Below, one piece after another: positions 7,000 to 15,008 of a stretch of DNA of 27,697 nt. A program made the translations under genes and the position numbers. The stretch is from Candidatus Staskawiczbacteria bacterium (GTDB lineage Bacteria > Patescibacteriota > Minisyncoccia > Minisyncoccales > Staskawiczbacteraceae): positions 4,456 to 32,152 of the forward strand of contig CALRFZ010000004.1 of NCBI GenBank assembly GCA_943357015.1. Direction: 5' to 3'. The notes below the pieces were generated by a model. It saw nothing but the letters and a program-made list of their open reading frames with translations, did no database searches and was not told the DNA's origin. Each line of letters begins with the position of its first letter. Within the stretch, counting starts at the first letter, position 1.

Positions 7000-7977
7000 T
7001 TATTTTGCTATTGGTAAAGTAAAACTAAACGTTGAACCCTTATCTTTACCTTCACTTTCATAAAACATTTTGCCATTATTATTTTCGATTATATTTTTAC
7101 AAATATAAAATCCTAAACCAGATCCATTAGGATGAAATGAGACCGCATTTTTTGAACGATAAAACTTTTCTCCAATTTTTTCCTTATCTTCTTTAGAAAA
7201 ACCAATCCCAGTATCACAAACACTAATCCCAAGAAACCCACCATCTTCTAGTACTTGATAGCTTATAGTAATAAAACCTTTTTTAGTGTAATTAATTGCG
7301 TTATCTAAAAGATTATGAACCACGTGATTTATTTTTTTTATATCACACAAAACTAAAGGCATAACAAAATCTGGATTTTTGACCACCACCTCTATACTTT
7401 TATTATCTACAATAATCATTTTTCTGGCGTTATCAATTGCAGACTCCATTAACAATTTAAGGTTATTTTTTTGAATATCATATTTAATTTTTTCTTCAAA
7501 TTGTAAAACATTCCAAAAATCTTCCACTACATGGTTCATTCTTTTTAAACCAACACCCCAGTAATCTAAACCCTGCAAAGGAGTTAATGACCCACTACAA
7601 ACCATAGCATAAGCATTTTGCATAATTGAAAGCGGGGTGTTTAATTGATGATTGGCAATTCTAATAAAATCATTTTTAGAATTTAAGACATCTTCTAAAT
7701 ATTTATTTTTTTCTTCTAAGACTTTTTTAATATTTTCCAATTCCAAAGTGCGTTGCTGAACAATTTTTTCAATGCCAGTTTTGGCTTCTAAAAGTAGGCG
7801 ATTATTTTCAGAAAATTCTTTTGAACTCAATTCCAAAGATCGGCTTAGTAATTGATAATCTTTATCAAAATCAAAATATGTATCAGAAACTACATCCAAA
7901 AAAGTTGCCCATTTTGGAGGAATATCAACCATTTCACCCATCAATCTTTTAATTTGACGTTGCAATATTCTATGCAT
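7000..7977 (-). CDS. soluble sensor histidine kinase
   Basis: The 325-aa protein has no membrane segment. Residues 40-105 form a coiled coil leading into the dimerisation helix with the phospho-acceptor His110 in FIRIANHQLNTPLS. The ATPase domain follows: N-box HNLLDNAINYTKK (about 221-233), G1 box VCDTGIGF (253-260) and G2 box NGSGLGFYICKNII (284-297). There is no own sensor domain apart from the first ~40 residues. The FIST protein ends 8 bp upstream, so the two are cotranscribed and the FIST protein is the probable sensor partner. The receiver protein encoded divergently at 9292 is the likely phosphate acceptor. Kinase identity is sure; the partner assignments are inferred from position. 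Confidence 0.93.
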   Translation of the reverse strand: MHRILQRQIKRLMGEMVDIPPKWATFLDVVSDTYFDFDKDYQLLSRSLELSSKEFSENNRLLLEAKTGIEKIVQQRTLELENIKKVLEEKNKYLEDVLNSKNDFIRIANHQLNTPLSIMQNAYAMVCSGSLTPLQGLDYWGVGLKRMNHVVEDFWNVLQFEEKIKYDIQKNNLKLLMESAIDNARKMIIVDNKSIEVVVKNPDFVMPLVLCDIKKINHVVHNLLDNAINYTKKGFITISYQVLEDGGFLGISVCDTGIGFSKEDKEKIGEKFYRSKNAVSFHPNGSGLGFYICKNIIENNNGKMFYESEGKDKGSTFSFTLPIAK

Positions 7978-7985
7978 AATAAATT

Positions 7986-9131
7986 TTATTCTTCTCTAAA
8001 TGTTGTAATGGTCATTGTTTGATTATGCAATCTGCATTGTTTTTCAGTGGGTGTATTTGGACACAGTTCTCCGTATGAATAAAAACCTGCCATAGCGGTT
8101 TTTTTTCCAATCACTTCTGACACTGCCTCAACTTCCTCTTCTACGCGCTCCTTTAAAACCAGCTTCCGACCAATACAACTTACTAATATCGCAAGTTGTG
8201 GCATTACAGATCCGAGCGATTCCTTGCTCATATTGCCAGCGACCGAAGCTCCATCAATTAGGCGATCAAAATTAGCTTTCATTAACGCCACCTGTGCTCC
8301 TTGTGGCATATCACCGGCAAATGTCATGCTTTGATTAGATTCATCTACACCTAAAATAGTCCTGACTACCTCCGTAGATTCATCTTCATTAATACGCAAA
8401 CGCAAAGGAAAAAGCAAACCCATACTTGGCAAATCTTTAGCTTTATCACCTAAATAATCTTTATAAAGCTGAAGCGCTGGTTTACCATCTAATTCATATA
8501 AAACATTACCCTTGGATTTGGTAATTAATCGCTCGATGCCAAAGGCGTCCCAACCACCAAAAGAACCGTAACCAATTTTCAAAGCTGTTCCATAAAATCC
8601 AATTAAAACTATTTTTGACTTCGTTGCCACCTTATCAAATCCAACAACCGTTTTTTTAAAATCTGCCCCGTCACCAACCAATCCACCAGTTACTGAAACA
8701 AAATCTGGCAAATTATCATTTAAACCTTTAACCAAACTCGTACCATTAACCTGCAGGCCATCAGAAAATACCATCACATGCACTAAATCTTTTTTAGGCA
8801 AATCATCAGCTAATCTTTTACCCGCCAATAAACTATCTTCTATATTACTAATATCGGTTTCTGAAAATTTAACTTCAGTTTTTTCAAAAAATATCGCCGT
8901 TAAAGCAATAGAATTATCCCTAACCTGCATATTTAATATCTCTCCAGCTGTTGAACATTCAATAATATGAGATTGCGGATAAAAAGATTTTATTTCTTTA
9001 AAATAAAACTCGTCTTCCATTAAATTACGCGCACCAAATACCAAAACTAATTGAGGGGTTTCCAATAATCTTTCTTGCACTAAATCCTGCCACCCCAATT
9101 CTTTTGTCCAAAGCTTCTGCTCAATTTTCAT
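7986..9131 (-). CDS. FIST domain sensory protein (FIST_N + FIST_C)
   Basis: The 381-aa soluble protein matches the FIST family, small-ligand sensors linked to bacterial signal transduction. The N-terminal part (about 25-220) shows LVLVFGARN, the ECSTAGEIL motif, VMVFSDGLQVNGTSLVKGL and SVTGGLVGDGADF. The C-terminal part (about 221-375) shows LYELDGKPALQLYKDYLGD, LAILVSCIGRK, MAGFYSYGELCP and the terminal CRLHNQTMTITTFREE. These are standard FIST landmarks. In other bacteria FIST proteins act with histidine kinases, diguanylate cyclases or chemotaxis proteins and may bind amino acids or similar small molecules. Here the gene comes first, 8 bp ahead of a soluble kinase. The specific ligand cannot be read from sequence. 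Confidence 0.93.
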   Translation of the reverse strand: MKIEQKLWTKELGWQDLVQERLLETPQLVLVFGARNLMEDEFYFKEIKSFYPQSHIIECSTAGEILNMQVRDNSIALTAIFFEKTEVKFSETDISNIEDSLLAGKRLADDLPKKDLVHVMVFSDGLQVNGTSLVKGLNDNLPDFVSVTGGLVGDGADFKKTVVGFDKVATKSKIVLIGFYGTALKIGYGSFGGWDAFGIERLITKSKGNVLYELDGKPALQLYKDYLGDKAKDLPSMGLLFPLRLRINEDESTEVVRTILGVDESNQSMTFAGDMPQGAQVALMKANFDRLIDGASVAGNMSKESLGSVMPQLAILVSCIGRKLVLKERVEEEVEAVSEVIGKKTAMAGFYSYGELCPNTPTEKQCRLHNQTMTITTFREE

Positions 9132-9180
9132 TTATTTTTTTACTAACTAATTATTTTAATATTAACTAAATAATAAATTT

Positions 9181-9189
9181 ATTATATCA
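9181..9189 (-). promoter_or_regulatory. extended -10 promoter for the FIST-kinase operon
   Basis: On the minus strand TGATATAAT (9189-9181) is a TGn-extended -10 element. No good -35 was found at the right distance. It lies 50 bp upstream of the FIST start codon. Confidence 0.4.
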
Positions 9190-9225
9190 CTATCATTACA
9201 AAATACTACTTGCAAAAATAAATCC

Positions 9226-9253
9226 TTGTTTTATTATTTACCTCAGGTATAAT
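9226..9253 (+). promoter_or_regulatory. promoter for the response regulator
   Basis: TTGTTT (9226-9231), a 16-bp spacer and a perfect TATAAT (9248-9253), with the ATG at 9292. It lies back to back with the FIST promoter in the 160-bp divergent region, which is where shared regulation would act. Confidence 0.55.
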
Positions 9254-9291
9254 TTAACTTAAATAATTAAATCTAGCTAACTAAAATTATT

Positions 9292-9660
9292 ATGGTCAAA
9301 AAAATACTACTTATAGAAGACGATGATATGTTGCGAGAACTAATAACCAAAAGATTAACTGATGGGGGTTATCAGGTCACACAGGCTATTAACGGTATAG
9401 ATGGCTTAGGTGCAATTAAACAAATAAATCCCGATTTAGTTTTGCTAGATATTATTTTACCGGGAATGGATGGATTTGAAATTTTAGAAAAAATAAAAAA
9501 TGATAATCAAATTTCAAAAATACCTGTTATTATGCTTTCCAACCTTTCTCAAGCTAGTGACATAGAAAAGGCGCTAAAATTAGGAGCCACTGATTATTTT
9601 ATAAAAGTTAATTTTACATCAGATGATGTTTTAGAAAAAATTAAAAATATTTTAAAATAA
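9292..9660 (+). CDS. single-domain response regulator (receiver only)
   Basis: The 122-aa protein is one complete receiver domain. It has an acidic pocket LLIEDDDML (Asp9-12), phospho-acceptor Asp53 in LVLLDIILPGMDG, Ser83 in IMLSN as the switch hydroxyl, and Lys105 in YFIKVNF. There is no DNA-binding or enzymatic output domain, so it should act through protein contacts, as CheY-like or Spo0F-like regulators do. It is divergent from the FIST-kinase operon and has its own promoter and terminator. Pairing with that kinase is inferred from adjacency. Confidence 0.93.
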   Translation: MVKKILLIEDDDMLRELITKRLTDGGYQVTQAINGIDGLGAIKQINPDLVLLDIILPGMDGFEILEKIKNDNQISKIPVIMLSNLSQASDIEKALKLGATDYFIKVNFTSDDVLEKIKNILK

Positions 9661-9668
9661 AAACAAAA

Positions 9669-9696
9669 ATCACCGCAAAATAGCGGTGGTTTTTTT
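9669..9696 (+). terminator. rho-independent terminator after the response regulator
   Basis: CACCGC (9671-9676) pairs with GCGGTG (9683-9688) around a 6-nt loop, followed by a T-run to 9696. Confidence 0.85.
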
Positions 9697-9721
9697 GCAA
9701 AAAAATGTATATGATTATTTT

Positions 9722-10978
9722 ATGAAAAAGAAGTTTATATTTTTACTTACAATTTTAATAATTTTCTGCAGTCCTAATAAAATAAGAGCAATTGATAGTG
9801 GTAATATAGTCATTAATGAAATTGCGTGGATGGGAAATAAAAACTCCGCCAATAATGAATGGATAGAATTAAAAAGTAACATAAATTATGACATTGATCT
9901 TTCGGGCTGGAAAATAAAATCAGTTGATGGAAAATTAAATATAAGTCTAAAAGGGTTTATTATTGCCAATGGATTTTATTTAATGGAAAGAACCGATGAC
10001 AATTCTGTCCCCCAAATTCCTGCTGATTTAATATATACTGGCGCATTAAGTAACACTGGTCAGTATCTGCAATTGTATGATAATTTAAATAATTTAATTG
10101 ATTCGGTAAATTTCTTACAAAAATGGCCAGCTGGAGACAATACCAACAAGCAAACCATGGAAAAAACTGCCAACTCTTGGCAAACCAGCGCCAACGCAGG
10201 TGGCACACCAAAAGCGGAAAATAGCACAGGAGTCTTGATATTAGAAAATCAAAAATCACAAATCATAAACCCAAATCAAGCGTCAATTAATGATAAGAAA
10301 ATTCCAATCATTGAAAAAATCGAGCCAATAGAGGTAACTTATCCAGAGGGAATCATAATTAATGAAATTTTTCCCAGCCCACAGGGAGCAGATGATATTA
10401 AGGAATGGATTGAACTATATAATACCAATACAGTGCCAATTGATATTTCTGGCTGGAAAATACAAGACACTCAAGGCACTCCCACCACTTACACTTTTGC
10501 CAAAAACACCATAATTGCCAGTAATGGATATTTGGTAATAAAAAGATTGGACACAAAAATTATTTTAAATAATGACCAAGACGGATTAAAACTCATACTT
10601 CCCAATGAAAAAATCATTGATAGTGTAGAATATATAAATGCGCCAATAGGTCAATCTTATAATCGATTAAATTCTGAATGGAAGTGGAGCAACATACCAA
10701 CAGAAGGTACAAAAAACCAAGTCACCGACTTGGAAACAAAAAAATCCACCACCAAAGCAAGGATATTGCCAAAAGATAAAAAAACTGATAATACCAACCT
10801 ACCAGATAACAGTAAAATTAATAACCCTATTTTTGATCCTAATCTTTTTTCTGCCTCACTTAGTCAAAATGGTAGCTTAACATCAAATCCTTGGTTATTA
10901 TTTTTAATCGCTTTAACAATTACCGTAATTTTTGCGGTCATTATTGTGATAGTAAAATTAAAAAAGTTAAAATTTTAA
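9722..10978 (+). CDS. secreted, membrane-anchored protein with two lamin-tail domains
   Basis: The start is placed at ATG 9722 because it gives a clean signal peptide (MKKKF, a hydrophobic core, cleavage near residue 24); an upstream in-frame start at 9686 would begin inside the terminator. The 418-aa protein has two lamin-tail domains (LTD): about 27-160 (VINEIAWMG, NEWIELKSN, DLSGWKIKS) and about 209-335 (IIINEIFPSP, KEWIELYNT, DISGWKIQD). A Thr/Asn/Lys linker (335-388) leads to a C-terminal membrane helix (about 390-412) with a KLKKLKF tail. Bacterial LTD proteins are extracellular, often tied to surface binding, nucleases or DNA uptake. No catalytic domain is visible here, so an adhesive or structural surface role is likely. 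Confidence 0.85.
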   Translation: MKKKFIFLLTILIIFCSPNKIRAIDSGNIVINEIAWMGNKNSANNEWIELKSNINYDIDLSGWKIKSVDGKLNISLKGFIIANGFYLMERTDDNSVPQIPADLIYTGALSNTGQYLQLYDNLNNLIDSVNFLQKWPAGDNTNKQTMEKTANSWQTSANAGGTPKAENSTGVLILENQKSQIINPNQASINDKKIPIIEKIEPIEVTYPEGIIINEIFPSPQGADDIKEWIELYNTNTVPIDISGWKIQDTQGTPTTYTFAKNTIIASNGYLVIKRLDTKIILNNDQDGLKLILPNEKIIDSVEYINAPIGQSYNRLNSEWKWSNIPTEGTKNQVTDLETKKSTTKARILPKDKKTDNTNLPDNSKINNPIFDPNLFSASLSQNGSLTSNPWLLFLIALTITVIFAVIIVIVKLKKLKF

Positions 10979-11034
10979 ATTTACACATTTAAAATTGTTT
11001 TTAAATTTTGAATTTTGAATTTTAAATTAAAACT
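10979..11034. repeat. AT-rich intergenic repeat (AATTTTGAATTTTAAATT type)
   Basis: The 56-bp gap before yebC is made almost wholly of short units such as ATTTAAA, AAATTTTGAATTTTGAATTT and TTTAAATT. It belongs to the same style of low-complexity intergenic repeat as at 12391-12468 and 18258-18404. Confidence 0.5.
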
Positions 11035-11760
11035 ATGTCAGGTCATAGTCATTTTAAAACTGTAGCGGCCACAAAAAACGCCAATGATGCCAAAAAAGGT
11101 AAAATTTTTTCTAAAATGGGAAGAGTTATAACTATTGCCGTTAAAGATAAAGGCCCAGATATTAGTAGCAACATTCAATTAAAAGCTGCCATTGAAAAAG
11201 CTAAAGAATTTAATATGCCCAAAGAAAACATTGAGCGGGCGATTAAAAAAGGAACTGGAGAATTAGTTGGCGAAACCTTAGAAGAAGTTTCCTTTGAAGG
11301 TTTTGGCCCAGGAGGAATTTCAATTATTATAGAAGGGATCACAGATAACAAAAATCGGACCCTTGGTGAAATTAAAGGCATTTTAGGCCAATACGATGGC
11401 AAAATGGCTGGTGAGGGGGCGGTAAAATGGATGTTTGAACGTAAAGGGCTTTTAATTGTTAATGGCAAAGATAAATCAAAAGAAGAATTAGAATTGCAAA
11501 TCATAGAAGCTGGCGCGCAGGATATTAAGTGGCAAGCAGGAATGGCGCACATCATTACACAACCAAAAGACTTAGAGCAAGTTAAAAAATCTTTAGAGCA
11601 AAAGCAAATAGCAATTGAAGGCTCATCTTTAGCGTGGATTGCCAAAGAAGATATGAATTTGGAAGAAAAAAATCAAGAAAAAGCTCATAAACTTTTTGAA
11701 GCACTAGATGAAAATGACGCTGTGCAAGATGTATATTCTAATCTAGTTAGTAGTGAGTAG
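11035..11760 (+). CDS. YebC/TACO1 family protein
   Basis: The 241-aa protein has the normal family length. It opens with MSGHSHFKTVAATKNANDAKKGKIFSKMGR, close to the family signature (usually MAGHSKWANIKHRK). Other landmarks are NIERAIKKGTGE, FEGFGPGGISIIIEG, NRTLGEIKGIL and GAVKWMFERKG. YebC-type proteins were long annotated as transcription regulators. Newer work on family members supports a ribosome-associated role in helping translation through difficult sequences such as proline runs. It is followed 43 bp later by ruvC, a common neighbour in bacteria (yebC-ruvC), so the two are probably cotranscribed. Confidence 0.96.
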   Translation: MSGHSHFKTVAATKNANDAKKGKIFSKMGRVITIAVKDKGPDISSNIQLKAAIEKAKEFNMPKENIERAIKKGTGELVGETLEEVSFEGFGPGGISIIIEGITDNKNRTLGEIKGILGQYDGKMAGEGAVKWMFERKGLLIVNGKDKSKEELELQIIEAGAQDIKWQAGMAHIITQPKDLEQVKKSLEQKQIAIEGSSLAWIAKEDMNLEEKNQEKAHKLFEALDENDAVQDVYSNLVSSE

Positions 11761-11803
11761 TTGGTAGTGATTATAATAAAAATCACTAACTATAAAATAA
11801 AAG

Positions 11804-12313
11804 ATGATTATTTTAGGTATTGATCCTGGTACTGCGATTATTGGGTATGGCATAATTGCAACCGATAAAACCATACACCAAAAACAAGACAAAAATGAAA
11901 AACCTAAAGTTGTGGATTTTGGCTGTATAACCACTCACCCATCTTCTTTAATGGGCAAGCGACTAGAAATTATTTACAAAGAAACAATAAGGCTAATTAA
12001 AAAACATAAACCCGATTTAGTCTCAGTGGAAAATCTTTTTTTCTTTAAAAACCTAAAAACAGCTATGCCAGTTTCACAGGCGCGCGGAGTTATTTTACTA
12101 GCCATAGCCCAGCATAACATTCCAGTTTTAGAATTTACTCCACTGCAAGTAAAAATGACGGTTGTGGGTTATGGTAGAGCAGAAAAAAAACAAGTACAAG
12201 AAATGACTAAGCAGTTATTGGATTTAAGCGCTTTTGATTTAACTAAAAAAGATCGACACAAAGATGATGCTTCTGATGCACTAGGAATAGCTTTATGCGC
12301 TTTTTTAAAATAA
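11804..12313 (+). CDS. ruvC: crossover junction endodeoxyribonuclease RuvC
   Basis: The 169-aa protein is standard RuvC size. It shows MIILGIDPGTAIIGYGII (catalytic Asp7), LVSVENLFFFKNLKTAM (catalytic Glu), the segment QARGVILLAIAQHNIPVLEFTPLQVKMTVVG in pieces around the DNA-binding surface, and KDDASDALGIALCAF with the C-terminal acidic pair. RuvC is a dimeric RNase H-fold nuclease that resolves Holliday junctions after RuvAB branch migration. Its partner ruvB is about 5 kb away on the same strand. An insertion of Lys/Asp/Asn residues after the first strand lengthens one loop slightly. Confidence 0.97.
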   Translation: MIILGIDPGTAIIGYGIIATDKTIHQKQDKNEKPKVVDFGCITTHPSSLMGKRLEIIYKETIRLIKKHKPDLVSVENLFFFKNLKTAMPVSQARGVILLAIAQHNIPVLEFTPLQVKMTVVGYGRAEKKQVQEMTKQLLDLSAFDLTKKDRHKDDASDALGIALCAFLK

Positions 12314-12337
12314 TTTTCACATTACAATAAATAGGGC

Positions 12338-12365
12338 TTGACAATCATCCCTGAAAAAATATAAT
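12338..12365 (+). promoter_or_regulatory. near-consensus sigma-70 promoter for the acidic mini-gene
   Basis: TTGACA (12338-12343), a 16-bp spacer and TATAAT (12360-12365): both hexamers are perfect. It is the strongest promoter seen in the window. Transcription from about 12372 gives a leader of about 105 nt before the ATG at 12478. Confidence 0.75.
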
Positions 12366-12390
12366 AGTAAAGGTAATATATAAAAATAAT

Positions 12391-12468
12391 TTACAATTTG
12401 AAATTTACAATTTGAAATCAATTTAAAATATGTAAATTGAATTCAAATTTCAAATTACAAATTTAAAA
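12391..12468. repeat. AT-rich imperfect inverted repeat in the leader of the acidic gene
   Basis: Tandem units TTACAATTTGAAA on the left (12391-12420) face AATTCAAATTTCAAATTAC on the right (about 12439-12460), so the RNA leader can fold into an imperfect hairpin. The same units occur at 18258-18404. Confidence 0.55.
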
Positions 12469-12477
12469 TTCACAAAT

Positions 12478-12636
12478 ATGGAGGATGACTTTTTAAAAAT
12501 TATGAGCCAAGCAGACGATGATGATGAAATAATTACAGATGATGATGAAGAAATTGAAGAAGATGATGAAAAAAAAGCTGACGAAGAAAGCCTTGACGAT
12601 GAAGAAGATACGACTGTAGTAGACGATGAAGAATAA
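12478..12636 (+). CDS. very acidic 52-aa protein of unknown function
   Basis: An ATG at 12478 opens a 52-codon frame ending TAA at 12636. It begins MEDDFLKIMSQADDDDE, then is dominated by runs of Asp and Glu (for example ITDDDEEIEEDDEKK) and ends TTVVDDEE. About half of the residues are acidic, only the first nine residues are hydrophobic enough to fold or bind, and there are no Cys. The gene has a perfect -35/-10 promoter upstream and a rho-independent terminator 20 bp downstream, which argues that it is real and well expressed despite its size. Possible roles are an acidic partner of a basic protein or nucleic-acid mimic; this is speculation. Low sequence complexity makes homology hard to judge. 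Confidence 0.65.
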   Translation: MEDDFLKIMSQADDDDEIITDDDEEIEEDDEKKADEESLDDEEDTTVVDDEE

Positions 12637-12655
12637 TTAACAATTACAAATTTCT

Positions 12656-12684
12656 AAAACAACCCTATTATTATGGGTTGTTTT
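12656..12684 (+). terminator. rho-independent terminator after the acidic gene
   Basis: AAAACAACCC (12656-12665) pairs perfectly with GGGTTGTTTT (12675-12684) around a 9-nt loop. The stem itself supplies the A- and T-tracts. Confidence 0.8.
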
Positions 12685-12767
12685 AGGTATAATTCAAATA
12701 TAACTGCAATAGATACTTATATTAATCAACTGCAATAAAAATACTAAAAAATTATTTTTATACTGTT

Positions 12768-14933
12768 ATGAATTTGACCAATAAACGTAAACGAGAAATT
12801 ATTTTAACCATTTTAAAATATTTAGTTTTATTTGGCTTAGTTTTGGGTATTTTTATCATACTTTTGTTTTTTTATTACACCTATGACCTGCCCAAGCCAG
12901 AAAAGTTTACTGAAAGCCCATTTATTCAATCCACTAAAATTTATGACCGCACCGGAAAAGTTCTTTTGTATGATATTTATGGAGAAGAAAAAAGAGAAAT
13001 TGTGCCATTTAACAAAATTTCAGACAATATAAAACATTCCATTTTAACATCAGAAGATAATCGTTTTTACCAACATGGTGGAATAGATTTTTCTTCAATC
13101 CTAAGATCTATACTAGTTGATTTAAAATTTCAATCTGCTAGCCAAGGAGGGTCTACAATTACCCAACAGTTAATTAGGTCGGTGTATTTAACTAATCAAA
13201 AAACTTTGGGTAGAAAAATTAGAGAAATTGTTTTAGCTATAGAACTAGAAAAAAAATATTCTAAAGATCAAATATTTGAATGGTACCTAAATCAAATCCC
13301 TTTTGGGCAAAATGCCTATGGCATAGAATCTGCCACCCAAACGTATTTTAACAAACCCGCTTCTGACATATCTTTAGCAGAGGCAGCAACTTTGACTGCT
13401 TTAATTCCTGGGCCAAGTTATTATTCTCCTTACGGCTCCCATAAAAATTTATTATTGCAAAAAAAGGATTACATTTTAGATCGTATGGAAAATTTAGGTT
13501 ACATAAATCAACAACAATTAGTAGACGCCAAAAAAGAAGAATTGCATTTTTCAGATAAAATAAAACCTATTAAGGCACCTCACTTTGTTATGTATGTTCA
13601 ACAATATTTGGAAAATAAATATGGTGATAATTTTTTAAAAGAAAAAGGTTTAAAAGTGTACACTACACTAGATTGGGATCTACAAAACTACGCAGAACAA
13701 GTAGTTAAGGAAGCTGATAAACTTAATACAAGTTTTGACGCTAACAACACAGCACTAGTAGTAATTAACCCAAAAAATGGGGAAATTTTATCGCTTATTG
13801 GATCTAAAGACTATTTTAGCAAATCCTATCCAAAGGGTTGCGAACAGAGTGGTAATGGCGGTTGTTTATTTGACCCACAATTTGATGTTGCAACTATGGG
13901 CCTGCGTCAACCAGGATCATCCTTTAAGCCTTTTGTTTACGCTACTGCCTTTAAAAAAGGCTACACCCCAAATACAGTATTATGGGACGTAAAAACTGAA
14001 TTTAACACTAATTGCGACCCCAACGCCAATCAGGAAAAAGATTCGCTTGGACAGGGTTGTTATAGCCCCCAAAATTATGATGGTTTATATCGTGGCAAAG
14101 TATCATTGCGATCAGCCCTAGATCAATCACTTAACGTACCATCGGTACAACTCCTATACTTAGCTGGAATCAAAGATAGTCTGCAAACCGCTAATGATAT
14201 GGGTATTACCACCTTAAACGAACCTGACCGCTATGGATTGAGCCTGGTGCTTGGTGGTGGTGAAGTAACTTTATTGGAAATTACTTCGGCCTACGGAGTA
14301 TTTGCTAACGAAGGATCAAAAACTCCACCAGTTAGTATTTTAAAAATTGAAGACAATGAAGGTAATATTATTGAAGAAAACAAAAAACAAGCCACTAAAG
14401 TATTAGATACTCAAACCGCCAGACAAATTAACGATGTGCTATCAGATAATAATGCTCGCGCGCCAATTTTTGGTAACAATAACGCTTTGTATTTCAATAA
14501 CTACCAAGTCGCGGCCAAAACAGGGACCACTCAATATTATAATGACGCTTGGACAATAGGTTACAGCCCCTTTGCTTCGGTTGGTGTATGGGTAGGTAAT
14601 AACGACAACTCCTCTACTAACAAAAAAACTGGTATTGGACTGGCCGCGCCAATTTGGCGAAAAGTTATGGAAAAATTATTGACTACCAACCCCAAAGAAA
14701 ACTTCACTAAACCTGATTTAATACAAAATACCAATCCTATACTTTTAGGCCAAATTCCACCAGAAGATCCGCCCCACAGCATTTTATACTACATTAATAA
14801 AAACGATCCAAAAAATACCACTATTCCAAATCCGAATACCGACCCATATTACCTATTCTGGGAAACTGCTATAAAAAACTATTTAAACTCTGCGCCCACA
14901 AACCTAGACACTAAAATTATCTTAACTCCTTAA
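12768..14933 (+). CDS. class A penicillin-binding protein (PBP1A-type transglycosylase/transpeptidase)
   Basis: The 721-aa bifunctional peptidoglycan synthase has a short cytoplasmic tail and one membrane helix (about 17-37). The GT51 glycosyltransferase domain (about 55-235) has catalytic Glu96 in TSEDNRFYQHGG, GGSTITQQLIR and EKKYSKDQIFEWYLNQIPFG. The transpeptidase domain (about 325-640) has Ser384 in the SSFK box of RQPGSSFKPF, SLN at 454-456 and KTGT at 584-587. It polymerises lipid II glycans and cross-links peptides outside the membrane. The C-terminal ~80 residues are Pro/Asn-rich. Presence of a complete enzyme indicates the cell makes its own peptidoglycan. It stands alone between the acidic gene terminator and its own terminator. 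Confidence 0.96.
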   Translation: MNLTNKRKREIILTILKYLVLFGLVLGIFIILLFFYYTYDLPKPEKFTESPFIQSTKIYDRTGKVLLYDIYGEEKREIVPFNKISDNIKHSILTSEDNRFYQHGGIDFSSILRSILVDLKFQSASQGGSTITQQLIRSVYLTNQKTLGRKIREIVLAIELEKKYSKDQIFEWYLNQIPFGQNAYGIESATQTYFNKPASDISLAEAATLTALIPGPSYYSPYGSHKNLLLQKKDYILDRMENLGYINQQQLVDAKKEELHFSDKIKPIKAPHFVMYVQQYLENKYGDNFLKEKGLKVYTTLDWDLQNYAEQVVKEADKLNTSFDANNTALVVINPKNGEILSLIGSKDYFSKSYPKGCEQSGNGGCLFDPQFDVATMGLRQPGSSFKPFVYATAFKKGYTPNTVLWDVKTEFNTNCDPNANQEKDSLGQGCYSPQNYDGLYRGKVSLRSALDQSLNVPSVQLLYLAGIKDSLQTANDMGITTLNEPDRYGLSLVLGGGEVTLLEITSAYGVFANEGSKTPPVSILKIEDNEGNIIEENKKQATKVLDTQTARQINDVLSDNNARAPIFGNNNALYFNNYQVAAKTGTTQYYNDAWTIGYSPFASVGVWVGNNDNSSTNKKTGIGLAAPIWRKVMEKLLTTNPKENFTKPDLIQNTNPILLGQIPPEDPPHSILYYINKNDPKNTTIPNPNTDPYYLFWETAIKNYLNSAPTNLDTKIILTP

Positions 14934-14952
14934 TATTATAATAAAATCAAAC

Positions 14953-14985
14953 AAAAAAAACCAAACTTAGTAGTTTGGTTTTTTT
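14953..14985. terminator. bidirectional terminator between PBP and dnaN
   Basis: CCAAACT (14961-14967) pairs with AGTTTGG (14972-14978) around TAGT. An A-run precedes and a T-run follows, so it serves both the plus-strand PBP gene and the minus-strand dnaN gene. Confidence 0.85.
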
Positions 14986-15008
14986 ACTATATCTACATTA
15001 ATTTACAT

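Noticed and set aside
9686..9721. Upstream start that would extend the lamin-tail protein
   Set aside because: It lies inside the T-tract of the response-regulator terminator and would place 12 residues before a clean signal peptide.
11175..11645. 156-codon minus-strand frame inside yebC
   Set aside because: Antisense shadow of a well-conserved gene, with odd Ser/Pro/Cys composition.
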